Shown here: in pieces, positions 4,872 to 12,015 of the stretch
Layout: every line of letters begins with the position of its first letter
How positions within the stretch are numbered: the first letter of the stretch is position 1
DNA from: an uncultured Eubacteriales bacterium
Lineage (GTDB): Bacteria; Bacillota; Clostridia; Christensenellales; Pumilibacteraceae
Reading direction: 5' to 3'
Assembly: GCA_900555875.1 (NCBI GenBank)
Contig: USNB01000019.1
Coordinates: 1 to 12,343, forward strand
DNA: 12,343 bases
Notes under the pieces: generated by a model
Seen by the model: only the letters and a program-made list of their open reading frames with translations
The model's database searches: none
Told to the model about the DNA's origin: nothing
Program-made: the position numbers and the translations under genes

Positions 4872-7332
4872 ATGTATTTCCCCACTCGACCGTTATCTCT
4901 ACGCCCTCTCTGTAAGAATACGACCAGTTTTGATCCCAGCCTTCCGGCTGTTCGGACGCCTCGCAACGGATCGTAAGATCGACCGCATTGTGATTGAACA
5001 CAAGCTCGCCCATCGAGACGACGCTTTCGGGGATCGTTATTTCGGAGAGCGCCGCGCCCGAAAACGCTTCTCCGCCTATGCTCTTCAGCCGATAGCAGTC
5101 GCCGAGGTTCGCAGTCTTCAGCGATGAGCAATTTTCGAACGCGCCTTCGCCCATCGTCTGCAGTCCTGCCGGTAATTGCAGGTCGGTGATCCGCAGGCGA
5201 GCGAAGCTCCGCGGCCCGATGTACTCCAACGACGAAGGCAACGACAATTGCGTGATCTTCTGCGCCCTTGACGGGAAAAGCGCAGTATCCTTTCCGTCCG
5301 CCACGCCGACCGTGCCCTCGCGTACCGTGAACGAAGTCATGGCGACGTTATCGACGGATACCAGCCAATTGCCGACATACAGTCCGCCGTCCGTATAATT
5401 GCTCTCCTTATCGTACCCCGATCCGTCGAACGCGCCGTAACCGACCGACCGCACGGAATCCGGCATATTGATCTCGCTCAGCGAAAAAAGTTTGGAAAAA
5501 GCGTTTTTGCCGATGCGGTACAGACCGTCAGGCAAAGTCATCTTTTTCAGCTTCGACGAATAGCCCACGTTGGAAAACGCGTTGTCTGCGATCACAACGG
5601 TACCTTCTTTCACCGTATATTCCGTCAGCGGAGCGAAATCCGCGTTTGCCGCAATAAGATAGCCGTCGACATACAATACTCCGTTCTCCCAATTGGACGG
5701 ATCGTTGTAATACGCTGTTCCGTTAAACACGGAAAACGAAACGGGTATCGGATCGTCAGGCATGTCGATGAACGCAAGCGACGTGCACCCGTCGAATATA
5801 TGATCGGACAGTCCGGTCATTTTATCTGCCAAACGGACAGATCGCAACGAAGTGCAGTTCTGGAACGCGCCGCTGCTGATGCTGCGCACGTTTGTAAGCT
5901 CGACGGTCGCAAGATCGACGCAATCTTTGAATGCGTAGAGCCATATGCCCGTAAGCGAATCCGGCGCAACGAACTCCGTCAACGCCGTTCCGCAGAAAGC
6001 GTCGGAGCGGATCTCTTTCAGAGTATCCGGAAAGTTTATCGTCCGCAGCGAAGAACATCCGTCAAAAGCCTCGTCGGGAATCACCGTAATTCCGGAAGGA
6101 AGGCGCACCTCGCGTAACGCCGTACATCCCGAACACATACGGTAACCGAGCGTTTTCACCGAATCGGGTATGATAAGGCTGACGATATTCCCGTTATCCT
6201 TGAAAACGTCATCCCCTATCTCCCTGACCGCGATACCGTCTATCTCCGACGGAACGGTCACCGTCGTTCCGCTTTCCGTAATTCCGCTCACGCCCGTAAG
6301 CACACCGTCACCGTCGACGGTAAACACGATCTCTTCCGGACCGTTCTTCTCCCACTTCGCATACAGCGTCTGCGCTTTCGTCACTTCGTAAGGGAACGTC
6401 ACTTTTTCTGTCAGCCCGCTGTCTTTATACCAGCCTGCAAACGTATAGCCGCTCTTTGTCGTCACCGGAGATCGCTCTATGACAGATACTACCATGTCGC
6501 TTACCGCCGTACCGCCGTCAGTGTCGAAACGCACCGTATACGTATTCTTCTCCCACTTCGCGTACAGCGTCTGCGCTTTCGTCACTTCGTAAGGGAACGT
6601 CACTTTATCGGAAAATCCGCTGTCCTTATACCAGCCTGCAAACGTATAGCCGTCGCGGACAGTCTGCGGTTCTTTATCGATACGCGACGTCGTCATCGGG
6701 GCGATCGGAGTCCCGTGACCCGCATCGAACGTCACCGTATATTCCGCGGGAGGCTCCGGCTCCGGTTCTTCGATCTTTTTGTAGTAAGCATATACGCTCA
6801 CGTCTTTCGTCAGCGTTTTGTCGGCGTATGTATCCGCCGTCAGCTCATCCTGCCAGATCCCGTTATCGAAAAACCAGCCTTCAAACGTATAATCATCCCT
6901 CTTCGGCGCCGAAGGCAGCACCAGGCGTTCGTTGCCCGACGTCTCTATGATGTCCGCAACGTCTCCGTCGATGTAGAAAATGATCGTATATTCCGAAGGA
7001 AGGGGCGTTTCATCCGGAATATAATACGCATAGACGGCGATATTTTCCGTCAATGCCCGTTCCGCGTAAGTATCCTTCGTGAGCTTATCGATCCATGTGC
7101 CTTTGTCCGAATACCACCCTTCGAACACGGCTCCGCTTTTATGCGGAGCGTCGGGCAGCTCGATCTCTTCGTTGCCCGCGGTCTTTACCGTATCGACGAG
7201 CACTTCGTCGGCATAAAATGAGATCGTATATTTTTGCGGTTCATCCGTTTCCGTACCGCAGGCGGTAAAAATACCCGCAGACAGGATCAGACACATCGTT
7301 ACGCTTAAAAACATGATGATATGTTTTTTCAT
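4870..7332 (-). CDS. Surface lipoprotein with InlB-type repeats and BspA-like leucine-rich repeats
   Basis: An 820-residue exported protein. Residues 1-24 are a lipoprotein signal (MKKH, hydrophobic core, FTA then Cys25), so it should be lipid-anchored on the outer face of the membrane. Four InlB/Flg_new (Listeria-Bacteroides) repeats follow: two long ones at about 35-104 and 115-184 (both with FEGW and ending in VYAYY), and two short ones at about 198-263 and 264-330 (TFAGWYKDSG, ending in LYAKWEKN). An EPEPEPPAE linker separates the two types. From about 335 to the end run BspA-type leucine-rich repeats (such as IPDEAFDGCSSLRTINFPDTLKEI). No sortase motif is present. The start at 7332 has GGAGG eight bases upstream, while the GTG at 7347 overlaps that site. 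Such proteins usually mediate binding to host or microbial surfaces. The ligand is unknown. It has its own promoter and no cofunctional neighbour. Confidence 0.93.
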   Translation of the reverse strand: MKKHIIMFLSVTMCLILSAGIFTACGTETDEPQKYTISFYADEVLVDTVKTAGNEEIELPDAPHKSGAVFEGWYSDKGTWIDKLTKDTYAERALTENIAVYAYYIPDETPLPSEYTIIFYIDGDVADIIETSGNERLVLPSAPKRDDYTFEGWFFDNGIWQDELTADTYADKTLTKDVSVYAYYKKIEEPEPEPPAEYTVTFDAGHGTPIAPMTTSRIDKEPQTVRDGYTFAGWYKDSGFSDKVTFPYEVTKAQTLYAKWEKNTYTVRFDTDGGTAVSDMVVSVIERSPVTTKSGYTFAGWYKDSGLTEKVTFPYEVTKAQTLYAKWEKNGPEEIVFTVDGDGVLTGVSGITESGTTVTVPSEIDGIAVREIGDDVFKDNGNIVSLIIPDSVKTLGYRMCSGCTALREVRLPSGITVIPDEAFDGCSSLRTINFPDTLKEIRSDAFCGTALTEFVAPDSLTGIWLYAFKDCVDLATVELTNVRSISSGAFQNCTSLRSVRLADKMTGLSDHIFDGCTSLAFIDMPDDPIPVSFSVFNGTAYYNDPSNWENGVLYVDGYLIAANADFAPLTEYTVKEGTVVIADNAFSNVGYSSKLKKMTLPDGLYRIGKNAFSKLFSLSEINMPDSVRSVGYGAFDGSGYDKESNYTDGGLYVGNWLVSVDNVAMTSFTVREGTVGVADGKDTALFPSRAQKITQLSLPSSLEYIGPRSFARLRITDLQLPAGLQTMGEGAFENCSSLKTANLGDCYRLKSIGGEAFSGAALSEITIPESVVSMGELVFNHNAVDLTIRCEASEQPEGWDQNWSYSYREGVEITVEWGNT
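6344..6652 (-). repeat. Near-identical 108-bp coding duplication in the InlB-type repeats
   Basis: The segments 6344-6451 and 6545-6652 are near-identical at DNA level and offset by exactly 201 bp (67 codons). They encode the shared parts of the two short InlB-type repeats, including WYKDSG and KVTFPYEVTKAQTLYAKWEKN-like stretches. Identity at synonymous positions shows a recent duplication or gene conversion. The neighbouring parts of the two repeats have diverged much more. Confidence 0.85.
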
Positions 7333-7373
7333 AAGTAAATCCTCCACCGTTAAAAACCCCGCTTCGTACCGCG

Positions 7374-7411
7374 ACGGAAAAAGCGTCAGACGTCACGATA
7401 CGGAAAAAGCG
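7374..7411 (-). repeat. Pair of 12-bp direct repeats in the lipoprotein leader
   Basis: CGCTTTTTCCGT (minus strand) occurs at 7411-7400 and again at 7385-7374, 26 bp apart. Both lie in the untranslated leader between the promoter and the ribosome binding site. Downstream, a weak GC hairpin (about 7357-7376) is followed by five T's (7356-7352), about 10 bp before the ribosome binding site. The repeats are exact. A regulatory use such as protein binding or attenuation is only a guess. Confidence 0.35.
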
Positions 7412-7442
7412 ATCCATAAACGATCATTCTTACATAATCTGT

Positions 7443-7471
7443 ATTATAACACATCTTTCCCCGTTACTCAA
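7443..7471 (-). promoter_or_regulatory. Sigma-A-type promoter of the lipoprotein gene
   Basis: On the minus strand: TTGAGT (7471-7466), a 17-base spacer and TATAAT (7448-7443). The predicted start is near 7436, giving a leader of about 100 nt to the ATG at 7332. A terminator ends just upstream at 7486, so the gene is insulated from the genes before it. Confidence 0.85.
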
Positions 7472-7485
7472 CCGTTTCGCACAGC

Positions 7486-7515
7486 AAAAAAATATCCGGG
7501 ATCTCCCGAGATATT
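7486..7515 (-). terminator. Intrinsic terminator, second of two in tandem
   Basis: On the minus strand AATATC pairs with GATATT and CGGG pairs with CCCG, around the loop AGAT with one bulged T, followed by seven T's (7492-7486). It points the same way as the terminator at 7620-7655. It either backs that one up or ends a separate short transcript from the 104 bp between them. Confidence 0.8.
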
Positions 7516-7619
7516 CATGTATGATATTCCGGACTGCCGTCGTTTTACGCTGCCGCGGCGTTCTTCGGACAGGCAGTCACTTCCCGACCCCGACATTACG
7601 CGGCGGAGCCTTCCGTCAC
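7516..7619 (-). other. Noncoding stretch between two terminators, possible small RNA
   Basis: No convincing gene is seen. The stretch contains a perfect 7-bp inverted repeat (GACTGCC at 7532-7538, GGCAGTC at 7572-7578) enclosing a GC-rich 33-base inner part with the palindromic core CCGCGG. It is followed on the minus strand by the terminator at 7486-7515. No clear promoter was found for it. It may be a small RNA, a processed 3' fragment of the phosphoglycerate mutase transcript, or plain spacer. Confidence 0.3.
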
Positions 7620-7655
7620 AAAAGCCCTGCCGCGCAAAATATTTCGCGGCAGGGC
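7620..7655 (-). terminator. Intrinsic terminator of the phosphoglycerate mutase gene
   Basis: A perfect 11-bp stem (GCCCTGCCGCG with CGCGGCAGGGC) encloses a 10-base A/T-rich loop. On the minus strand it is followed by TTTTG. It lies 29 bp past the stop codon of the phosphoglycerate mutase gene. On the plus strand the following bases are not a T-tract, so it works in the minus direction. Confidence 0.9.
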
Positions 7656-7684
7656 GCTTATGATCTTCCCGTATTACGGATACC

Positions 7685-9199
7685 TTATTTTATCAGGCAC
7701 TTACCCGTCATTTCTGCGGGCTGAGGCACTCCCATCGTATGGAGCAGCGTAGGCGCGACATCGCAGAGCGCGCCGCCATCCGAAAGCTCGCAGCCGACGT
7801 AATCGTCGCCGCAGACGATGAACGGGACGGGATCCGTCGTGTGGCTGGTGCAAGGGCTGCCGTCCTCGAAACTCATGAGCTCGGCGTTGCCGTGATCGGC
7901 AAATACGAGAGCCGTACCGCCGGTGGCAAGCACCGCGTCCACCACTTTGCCCACGCACTCGTCCACGGTACGCACCGCTTTTACCGCTGCGTCGAACACG
8001 CCGGTATGACCTACCATGTCGCAGTTGGCGAAGTTCATGATGAGCACATCCGTCTTGCCTATGACGGAGAGCGCCTTCTCGCACACCTCGGGCGCGGACA
8101 TCTCGGGCTGCATGTCGTAGGTGGGGACTTTGGGAGACGGCACGAGTATGCGCGTCTCGTCCTTGTTAGGCTCTTCCACGCCGCCGTTGAAGAAGAACGT
8201 CACGTGCGCGTATTTCTCCGTCTCTGCGGTGCGCACCTGCGTCTTGCCTATTTTCGCAAGATATTCGCCAAGCGTATTCGCGAGATGACGGGGCGGGAAC
8301 GCGATAACGACATGTTCGATGGTCGCGTCGTACTGCGTCATGCAGACGTAGAACACCTTTTTATATCCGCCCGCGCGCTCGAACTTATCGAAATCGGGGT
8401 ACACCGCCGCACGCGTGATCTCGCGGGCACGGTCGCTGCGGAAGTTGAAGAATATGACGGAATCGCCGTCGTGAACGCCGTCATAGTCGCCCACTACGCT
8501 CGCGCGTATGAATTCGTCGGTCACGCCTTCGGCGTACGATTTCTTCGTCACGTCGGCAGCGGTGGCAAAATGCTCGCCTATCCCGGCGTACATCATGTCA
8601 TAGCCTTCCTTGACGCGCTCCCAACGATTGTCGCGGTCCATATAATAATATCTGCCGATGACGGTGGCGATCCTGCCGACGCCTATCTCCGCCATTTTAT
8701 TCTCAAGCTCCGCGATGAACTCCGCGCCCGATGTGGGAGGCACGTCGCGGCCGTCCATAAGGCAGTGAACGAATACTTTTTTCACTCCCTTTCTCTTTGC
8801 CATTTCGAGAAGCGCGTAAAGATGCGTGTTCATCGAATGCACTCCGCCGTCGGACAGCAGCCCGACGAGGTGCAATGCGGTGCCGTTCGCGTTCACGCGG
8901 TCCATAGCCTCGACAAACTCCTTGTTCTCAAAGAACTCGCCGTCTTCGATAGCCTTGTCTATCGCCGTGATATCCTGATATACAACGCGTCCCGCGCCTA
9001 TATTGAGATGTCCGACCTCGCTGTTGCCCATCTGCCCGGCGGGAAGTCCGACCGCGCGTCCGCTCGCCTCTATGAGCGTGTGAGGATATTTCGCCATGAG
9101 CCTGTCGAGGTTGGGGGTACCTGCCGCAGCGACGGCGTTGCCGCGCGTCTCCTTGCGGTACCCGAATCCGTCCATAATGATTATAGCGTAAGTTTTCAT
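7685..9199 (-). CDS. gpmI: 2,3-bisphosphoglycerate-independent phosphoglycerate mutase
   Basis: A 504-residue cytoplasmic glycolytic enzyme that interconverts 3- and 2-phosphoglycerate using two divalent metal ions (usually manganese) and a phosphoserine intermediate. Visible: the N-terminal metal Asp10 in IIIMDGFG, the catalytic Ser60 in MGNSEVGHLNIGAG, His121 in SDGGVHS, the substrate-binding DGRD at 149-152, the FNFRSDRARE segment, NFANCDMVGHTG, and ADHGNAE near the C-terminal metal site. Length and order are standard. The ATG at 9199 gives the usual family N-terminus just before IIIMDGFG. A GTG at 9226 would add nine residues but sits only three bases after the Shine-Dalgarno. The gene has its own promoter (9255-9283) and a strong terminator (7620-7655), so it is a single-gene unit, although readthrough from the dehydrogenase gene 94 bp upstream is possible. 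Confidence 0.97.
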   Translation of the reverse strand: MKTYAIIIMDGFGYRKETRGNAVAAAGTPNLDRLMAKYPHTLIEASGRAVGLPAGQMGNSEVGHLNIGAGRVVYQDITAIDKAIEDGEFFENKEFVEAMDRVNANGTALHLVGLLSDGGVHSMNTHLYALLEMAKRKGVKKVFVHCLMDGRDVPPTSGAEFIAELENKMAEIGVGRIATVIGRYYYMDRDNRWERVKEGYDMMYAGIGEHFATAADVTKKSYAEGVTDEFIRASVVGDYDGVHDGDSVIFFNFRSDRAREITRAAVYPDFDKFERAGGYKKVFYVCMTQYDATIEHVVIAFPPRHLANTLGEYLAKIGKTQVRTAETEKYAHVTFFFNGGVEEPNKDETRILVPSPKVPTYDMQPEMSAPEVCEKALSVIGKTDVLIMNFANCDMVGHTGVFDAAVKAVRTVDECVGKVVDAVLATGGTALVFADHGNAELMSFEDGSPCTSHTTDPVPFIVCGDDYVGCELSDGGALCDVAPTLLHTMGVPQPAEMTGKCLIK

Positions 9200-9210
9200 T
9201 CCGATCCGAA

Positions 9211-9237
9211 GTGCGTTTTGCCGCACAGACTCCTTTA
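9211..9237 (-). promoter_or_regulatory. gpmI Shine-Dalgarno and intervening hairpin
   Basis: On the minus strand a strong AAAGGAG (from 9236) lies 30 bases before the conventional ATG at 9199, too far for normal use. Between them is a perfect 5-bp hairpin, GTGCG-GCAAAA-CGCAC (9226-9211), whose first three bases are the alternative GTG start. Folding the hairpin shortens the gap to about 14 bases. The GTG start would be only three bases from the Shine-Dalgarno. No other good ribosome binding site is seen near 9199. Confidence 0.5.
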
Positions 9238-9254
9238 AGATGTTTTTCGTTTAT

Positions 9255-9283
9255 ATTCTATCATCATATGTCCGAAAAATCAA
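9255..9283 (-). promoter_or_regulatory. Sigma-A-type promoter of gpmI
   Basis: On the minus strand: TTGATT (9283-9278), a 17-base spacer and TAGAAT (9260-9255), with an expected start near 9248 and a leader of about 49 nt. A perfect inverted repeat, CGAAAAA-TCAAG-TTTTTCG (9273-9291), covers the -35 box. It could be an operator or a weak A/T-rich terminator for the dehydrogenase gene, which stops at 9294. Confidence 0.7.
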
Positions 9284-9293
9284 GTTTTTCGCA

Positions 9294-10328
9294 TTACATG
9301 ACGATACCGACCTTCATCACTCCGTCCGAGCGCGAACCGAACAGGGCGTATGCCTCTTCCAGCCGCGAGAACGGGAACGTGTGCGTTATGAGCGGCGAAA
9401 CGTCTATCATTCCGCGTGAGATAAGGTCGAGCTCTTTCCCGCAGTAACATCCGTCCACTCCGCCCGTTTTGAATATGAGGTTTTTACCGTACATATCGGG
9501 CAGCGGCAGGGATATCGCGCGCTCGTACATGGCGGCGATCACGACGACGGCGTTCGGTCTTGCGCACTTCCATGCGAGAGCAAACGACTCGTCCGTACCC
9601 GCCGCCTCGATCACGGCGTCCGCTCCGCCGTGAGCGGACAGCTCGTTCACCGTTTTTTCGGCATCTGCCGGAGAAACGACAACGAGCGAAGGATATTCCT
9701 TCCGCGCAAAGTCCCGTCTCCTCTCGTCCGCTTCGCACAGCACGACGCGCGCGGGAGAACGCAGCCGCGCACAAACCGCGGCGCATATGCCCACCGGGCC
9801 GCCGCCTATCACGAGCGCGGTATCGCCTTCCCTTATATCCGCTATGTCCGCCGACCAATACCCCGTCGCGAGCACGTCGCCCGTCAGCAGCGCCTGTTTG
9901 TCGGTAACGTTATCGGGGATCTTCGTCAGTCCCGTATCCGCAAACGGCACGCGGACGCGTTCCGTTTGCGCTCCGTCTATCCGGCAGCCGAGCGCCCAGC
10001 CGCCGTCGGGAGATACGCAGTTGTTCACATAGCCGCGGCGGCAAAAGAAGCATTCGCCGCAGTAAGTCTCGACATTGACCGCCACGCGGTCGCCCGGACG
10101 CACGTGAGTCACCCCGCTTCCCGTCTGCTCGACCACGCCCACGAACTCATGCCCGAGCGTTATCCCCGCCTTTGCCCGCGGGACCGCCCCGCGGATGATA
10201 TGCAGATCGCTCGCGCATATGCTCGACATCGTCACGCGCACTATCGCGTCCCTCGGCGACGATATGACGGGATCCGGCTTGTCCCCGAATGCCGCGCCGC
10301 CTCTGCCGTCGTATATATACGCTCTCAC
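9294..10328 (-). CDS. Zinc-dependent medium-chain alcohol dehydrogenase
   Basis: A 344-residue cytoplasmic MDR-family oxidoreductase that should oxidise or reduce a small alcohol/carbonyl pair with NAD(P). Catalytic zinc ligands fit Cys38 (SSICASDLH), His60-Glu61 (GHEFVG) and Asp151 (TGDVLATGY), a set like that of bacterial secondary alcohol dehydrogenases. Cys90, Cys93, Cys96 and Cys104 form an intact structural-zinc lobe. The Rossmann motif is GGGPVG at 175-180. An acidic residue at the end of the second strand (LCEAD, near 199) favours NAD over NADP. Substrate cannot be told: polyol, threonine and secondary alcohol enzymes share this plan. The start is a GTG three bases after the adenine deaminase stop. 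Its Shine-Dalgarno AAGGGG lies inside the end of that gene, six bases from the GTG, so translation is probably coupled. Confidence 0.9.
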   Translation of the reverse strand: MRAYIYDGRGGAAFGDKPDPVISSPRDAIVRVTMSSICASDLHIIRGAVPRAKAGITLGHEFVGVVEQTGSGVTHVRPGDRVAVNVETYCGECFFCRRGYVNNCVSPDGGWALGCRIDGAQTERVRVPFADTGLTKIPDNVTDKQALLTGDVLATGYWSADIADIREGDTALVIGGGPVGICAAVCARLRSPARVVLCEADERRRDFARKEYPSLVVVSPADAEKTVNELSAHGGADAVIEAAGTDESFALAWKCARPNAVVVIAAMYERAISLPLPDMYGKNLIFKTGGVDGCYCGKELDLISRGMIDVSPLITHTFPFSRLEEAYALFGSRSDGVMKVGIVM

Positions 10329-10331
10329 GGC

Positions 10332-11996
10332 TCACCCCTTGTAGATGTATTTCTGTCCGTTTACGTCGAACAGTCCCCTGGTATTGAGTTTGACGTCGGG
10401 GATAACGGTGAGAGAAAGGAATGACAGCAGCATAAAAGGCTCTATGCCTTCGGCATGCGGTAACGCTCCGAGCGCTTCGCGCAAGTGTTTGCGCTCTTCG
10501 AGCGCCTCGGTAACGCTCCTGCCGCTCATCAGCCCCGCTATCTCCAGCGATACTTTGCCCGTCACTCTGCCTCCCGACGCCGCGGCGAAGCCGCCGTCCG
10601 CGCCCAACGCCTCGACGGCTATGCGCATATCGCGTGCGTTGTCGCCTATAACGGTGACGTTATGCGAATCGTGGCCCACCGTCTGCGCGAGCGCTCCTCC
10701 TTTTATGCCGAAACCTTTAACGTAAGCGTGTCCGATCTCCCCGCTCGCGCGGTGCCGCTCTATGCAGCACATAAGATCCGGCGCTTCTTTATCGTCGGCA
10801 TGCGACAGCTTGGTATACAGCGTGCCCGGGAATACCTCGATCACGGGCATGCCGCGCTTAAACGCGAAAGTAAAGTCTTCGTCGGAAAGCGGCGCGAGTC
10901 TGACCGTGCCGCGCATCCCGGAAGCGTCGGCTCCGCACGCCGAAAACAGCGCTCTGCCGTTTTCCGCCACACGCCTGCCGCCGTAAAACACCGCTTCGGG
11001 CAGCTCTCCCACGGGATCGCGCGTTATGATGAGATCGGCAGCATAGCCCGGGGCTATGGCGCCTTTGTTTTTCAGTCCGTAAGCCGCGCACGCGTTGTGC
11101 GACGCTATCGTGAGCGCAGTCTTTACATCCATGCCCTCGCTTACGGCAAGGCGGACGCAATTATCTATCGTCCCGTCCGCGCAGACGTCCTCGAGGTTGC
11201 GGTCGTCCGTGCAGAACATGAAACGGCGGAAATTCCTGCCGTTCACCGCTTTGATAAGACGCCTTAAATCGCGCGCCTGACTGCCTTCGCGTATGATGAC
11301 GTACATACCGCGCTTTACGCGCTCCTCCGCCTCTTCGGGAGTCGTGCATTCGTGATCCGTCATAACGCCGGCTGCCGCATATGCGCCGAGAGCATTGCCC
11401 GTAAGCCCGGGAGCGTGCCCATCAACGACGTCGAACGCGTCCAGCTTATCCATGACTCCGGCGTCGCGTGCGAGCACGCCGGGAACGTTCATCATCTCGC
11501 CAAGGCCGAACAACCCGAGTTCGCGCTTGCAGCGCCGCACCGCTTCCGCGTCGAGCACCGCGCCGGAGCTGTCCTCCCCGGTAGCGGGAACGCAGGACGG
11601 CATCATAAAACGCACGTCGGCGGGCAGTCCCCGTACGTCGCGCGTCATGAAAGCGATGCCGGCTTCTCCGCACACGTTGGCTATCTCATGCGGATCGGCA
11701 TTATATGAAGTCACCCCGCGGGGGATCGTTATGCTGAGATATCCGCTCGGGCGAACGGCGGCGGACTCAAAATGCAGATGCGCGTCGCAGTACGTCGGGA
11801 CGACGTATTTCCCTTCTCCGTCGATCTCCTCGGCGCCCGAATATGCGCCCACTCCGACGATCGTGTCGCCGCATACGGCGACGTCGCCCGTCATCCATTC
11901 GCCCGAGAACACGTCGAGCGCTTTTGTACGCTTTATGACCAGATCCGCCTTTTCCTCGCCGAGAGCGGCGGCTATGAGTCTGCGTCTGTCCGTCAT
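10332..11996 (-). CDS. ade: Adenine deaminase
   Basis: A 554-residue amidohydrolase-superfamily enzyme that should deaminate adenine to hypoxanthine and ammonia in purine salvage. Visible metal and active-site motifs: DAHLHFES with His73 and His75, NADPHEIANV with His103-Glu104, Glu167 in GLGEMMN, DGHAPGL with His194, His215 in MTDHE, and Asp264 in FCTDDRNLED. The C-terminal part carries the family segments VGHDSHN, SGGRVTGKVSLEIAGLMSG and PFMLLSFLSLTVIP. Length is a little under that of the E. coli and B. subtilis enzymes (about 580 residues). The ATG at 11996 has AAGGGGG five bases upstream. The frame stays open further upstream, but only through the 3' end of the ABC-F gene. It lies 19 bp after the ABC-F gene and 3 bp before the dehydrogenase, so all three are probably one transcript. 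A metabolic link to the dehydrogenase is not evident. Confidence 0.95.
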   Translation of the reverse strand: MTDRRRLIAAALGEEKADLVIKRTKALDVFSGEWMTGDVAVCGDTIVGVGAYSGAEEIDGEGKYVVPTYCDAHLHFESAAVRPSGYLSITIPRGVTSYNADPHEIANVCGEAGIAFMTRDVRGLPADVRFMMPSCVPATGEDSSGAVLDAEAVRRCKRELGLFGLGEMMNVPGVLARDAGVMDKLDAFDVVDGHAPGLTGNALGAYAAAGVMTDHECTTPEEAEERVKRGMYVIIREGSQARDLRRLIKAVNGRNFRRFMFCTDDRNLEDVCADGTIDNCVRLAVSEGMDVKTALTIASHNACAAYGLKNKGAIAPGYAADLIITRDPVGELPEAVFYGGRRVAENGRALFSACGADASGMRGTVRLAPLSDEDFTFAFKRGMPVIEVFPGTLYTKLSHADDKEAPDLMCCIERHRASGEIGHAYVKGFGIKGGALAQTVGHDSHNVTVIGDNARDMRIAVEALGADGGFAAASGGRVTGKVSLEIAGLMSGRSVTEALEERKHLREALGALPHAEGIEPFMLLSFLSLTVIPDVKLNTRGLFDVNGQKYIYKG

Positions 11997-12015
11997 GGTA
12001 TCCCCCTTTTCGCGG

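Noticed and set aside
4465..5127. Open frame running from the membrane protein end through the repeat array (220 codons)
   Set aside because: It overlaps the 4145-4507 gene and the lipoprotein gene, and its middle is only repeated translations of the array (such as PVSCRPQGPA).
7468..7596. 42-codon minus-strand open frame between gpmI and the lipoprotein gene
   Set aside because: It reads straight through the terminator hairpin at 7486-7515 and its purine stretch is 12 bases from the ATG. Not credible as a gene.
7669..7679. Perfect 11-bp palindrome CCGTATTACGG just after gpmI
   Set aside because: The one-base centre cannot form an RNA hairpin loop, and an isolated short palindrome next to a terminator is weak evidence for an operator.
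7739..9238. Long open frame antisense to gpmI (499 codons, plus strand)
   Set aside because: The other strand encodes a complete, motif-perfect phosphoglycerate mutase. The antisense translation has no recognisable domain or start signal.
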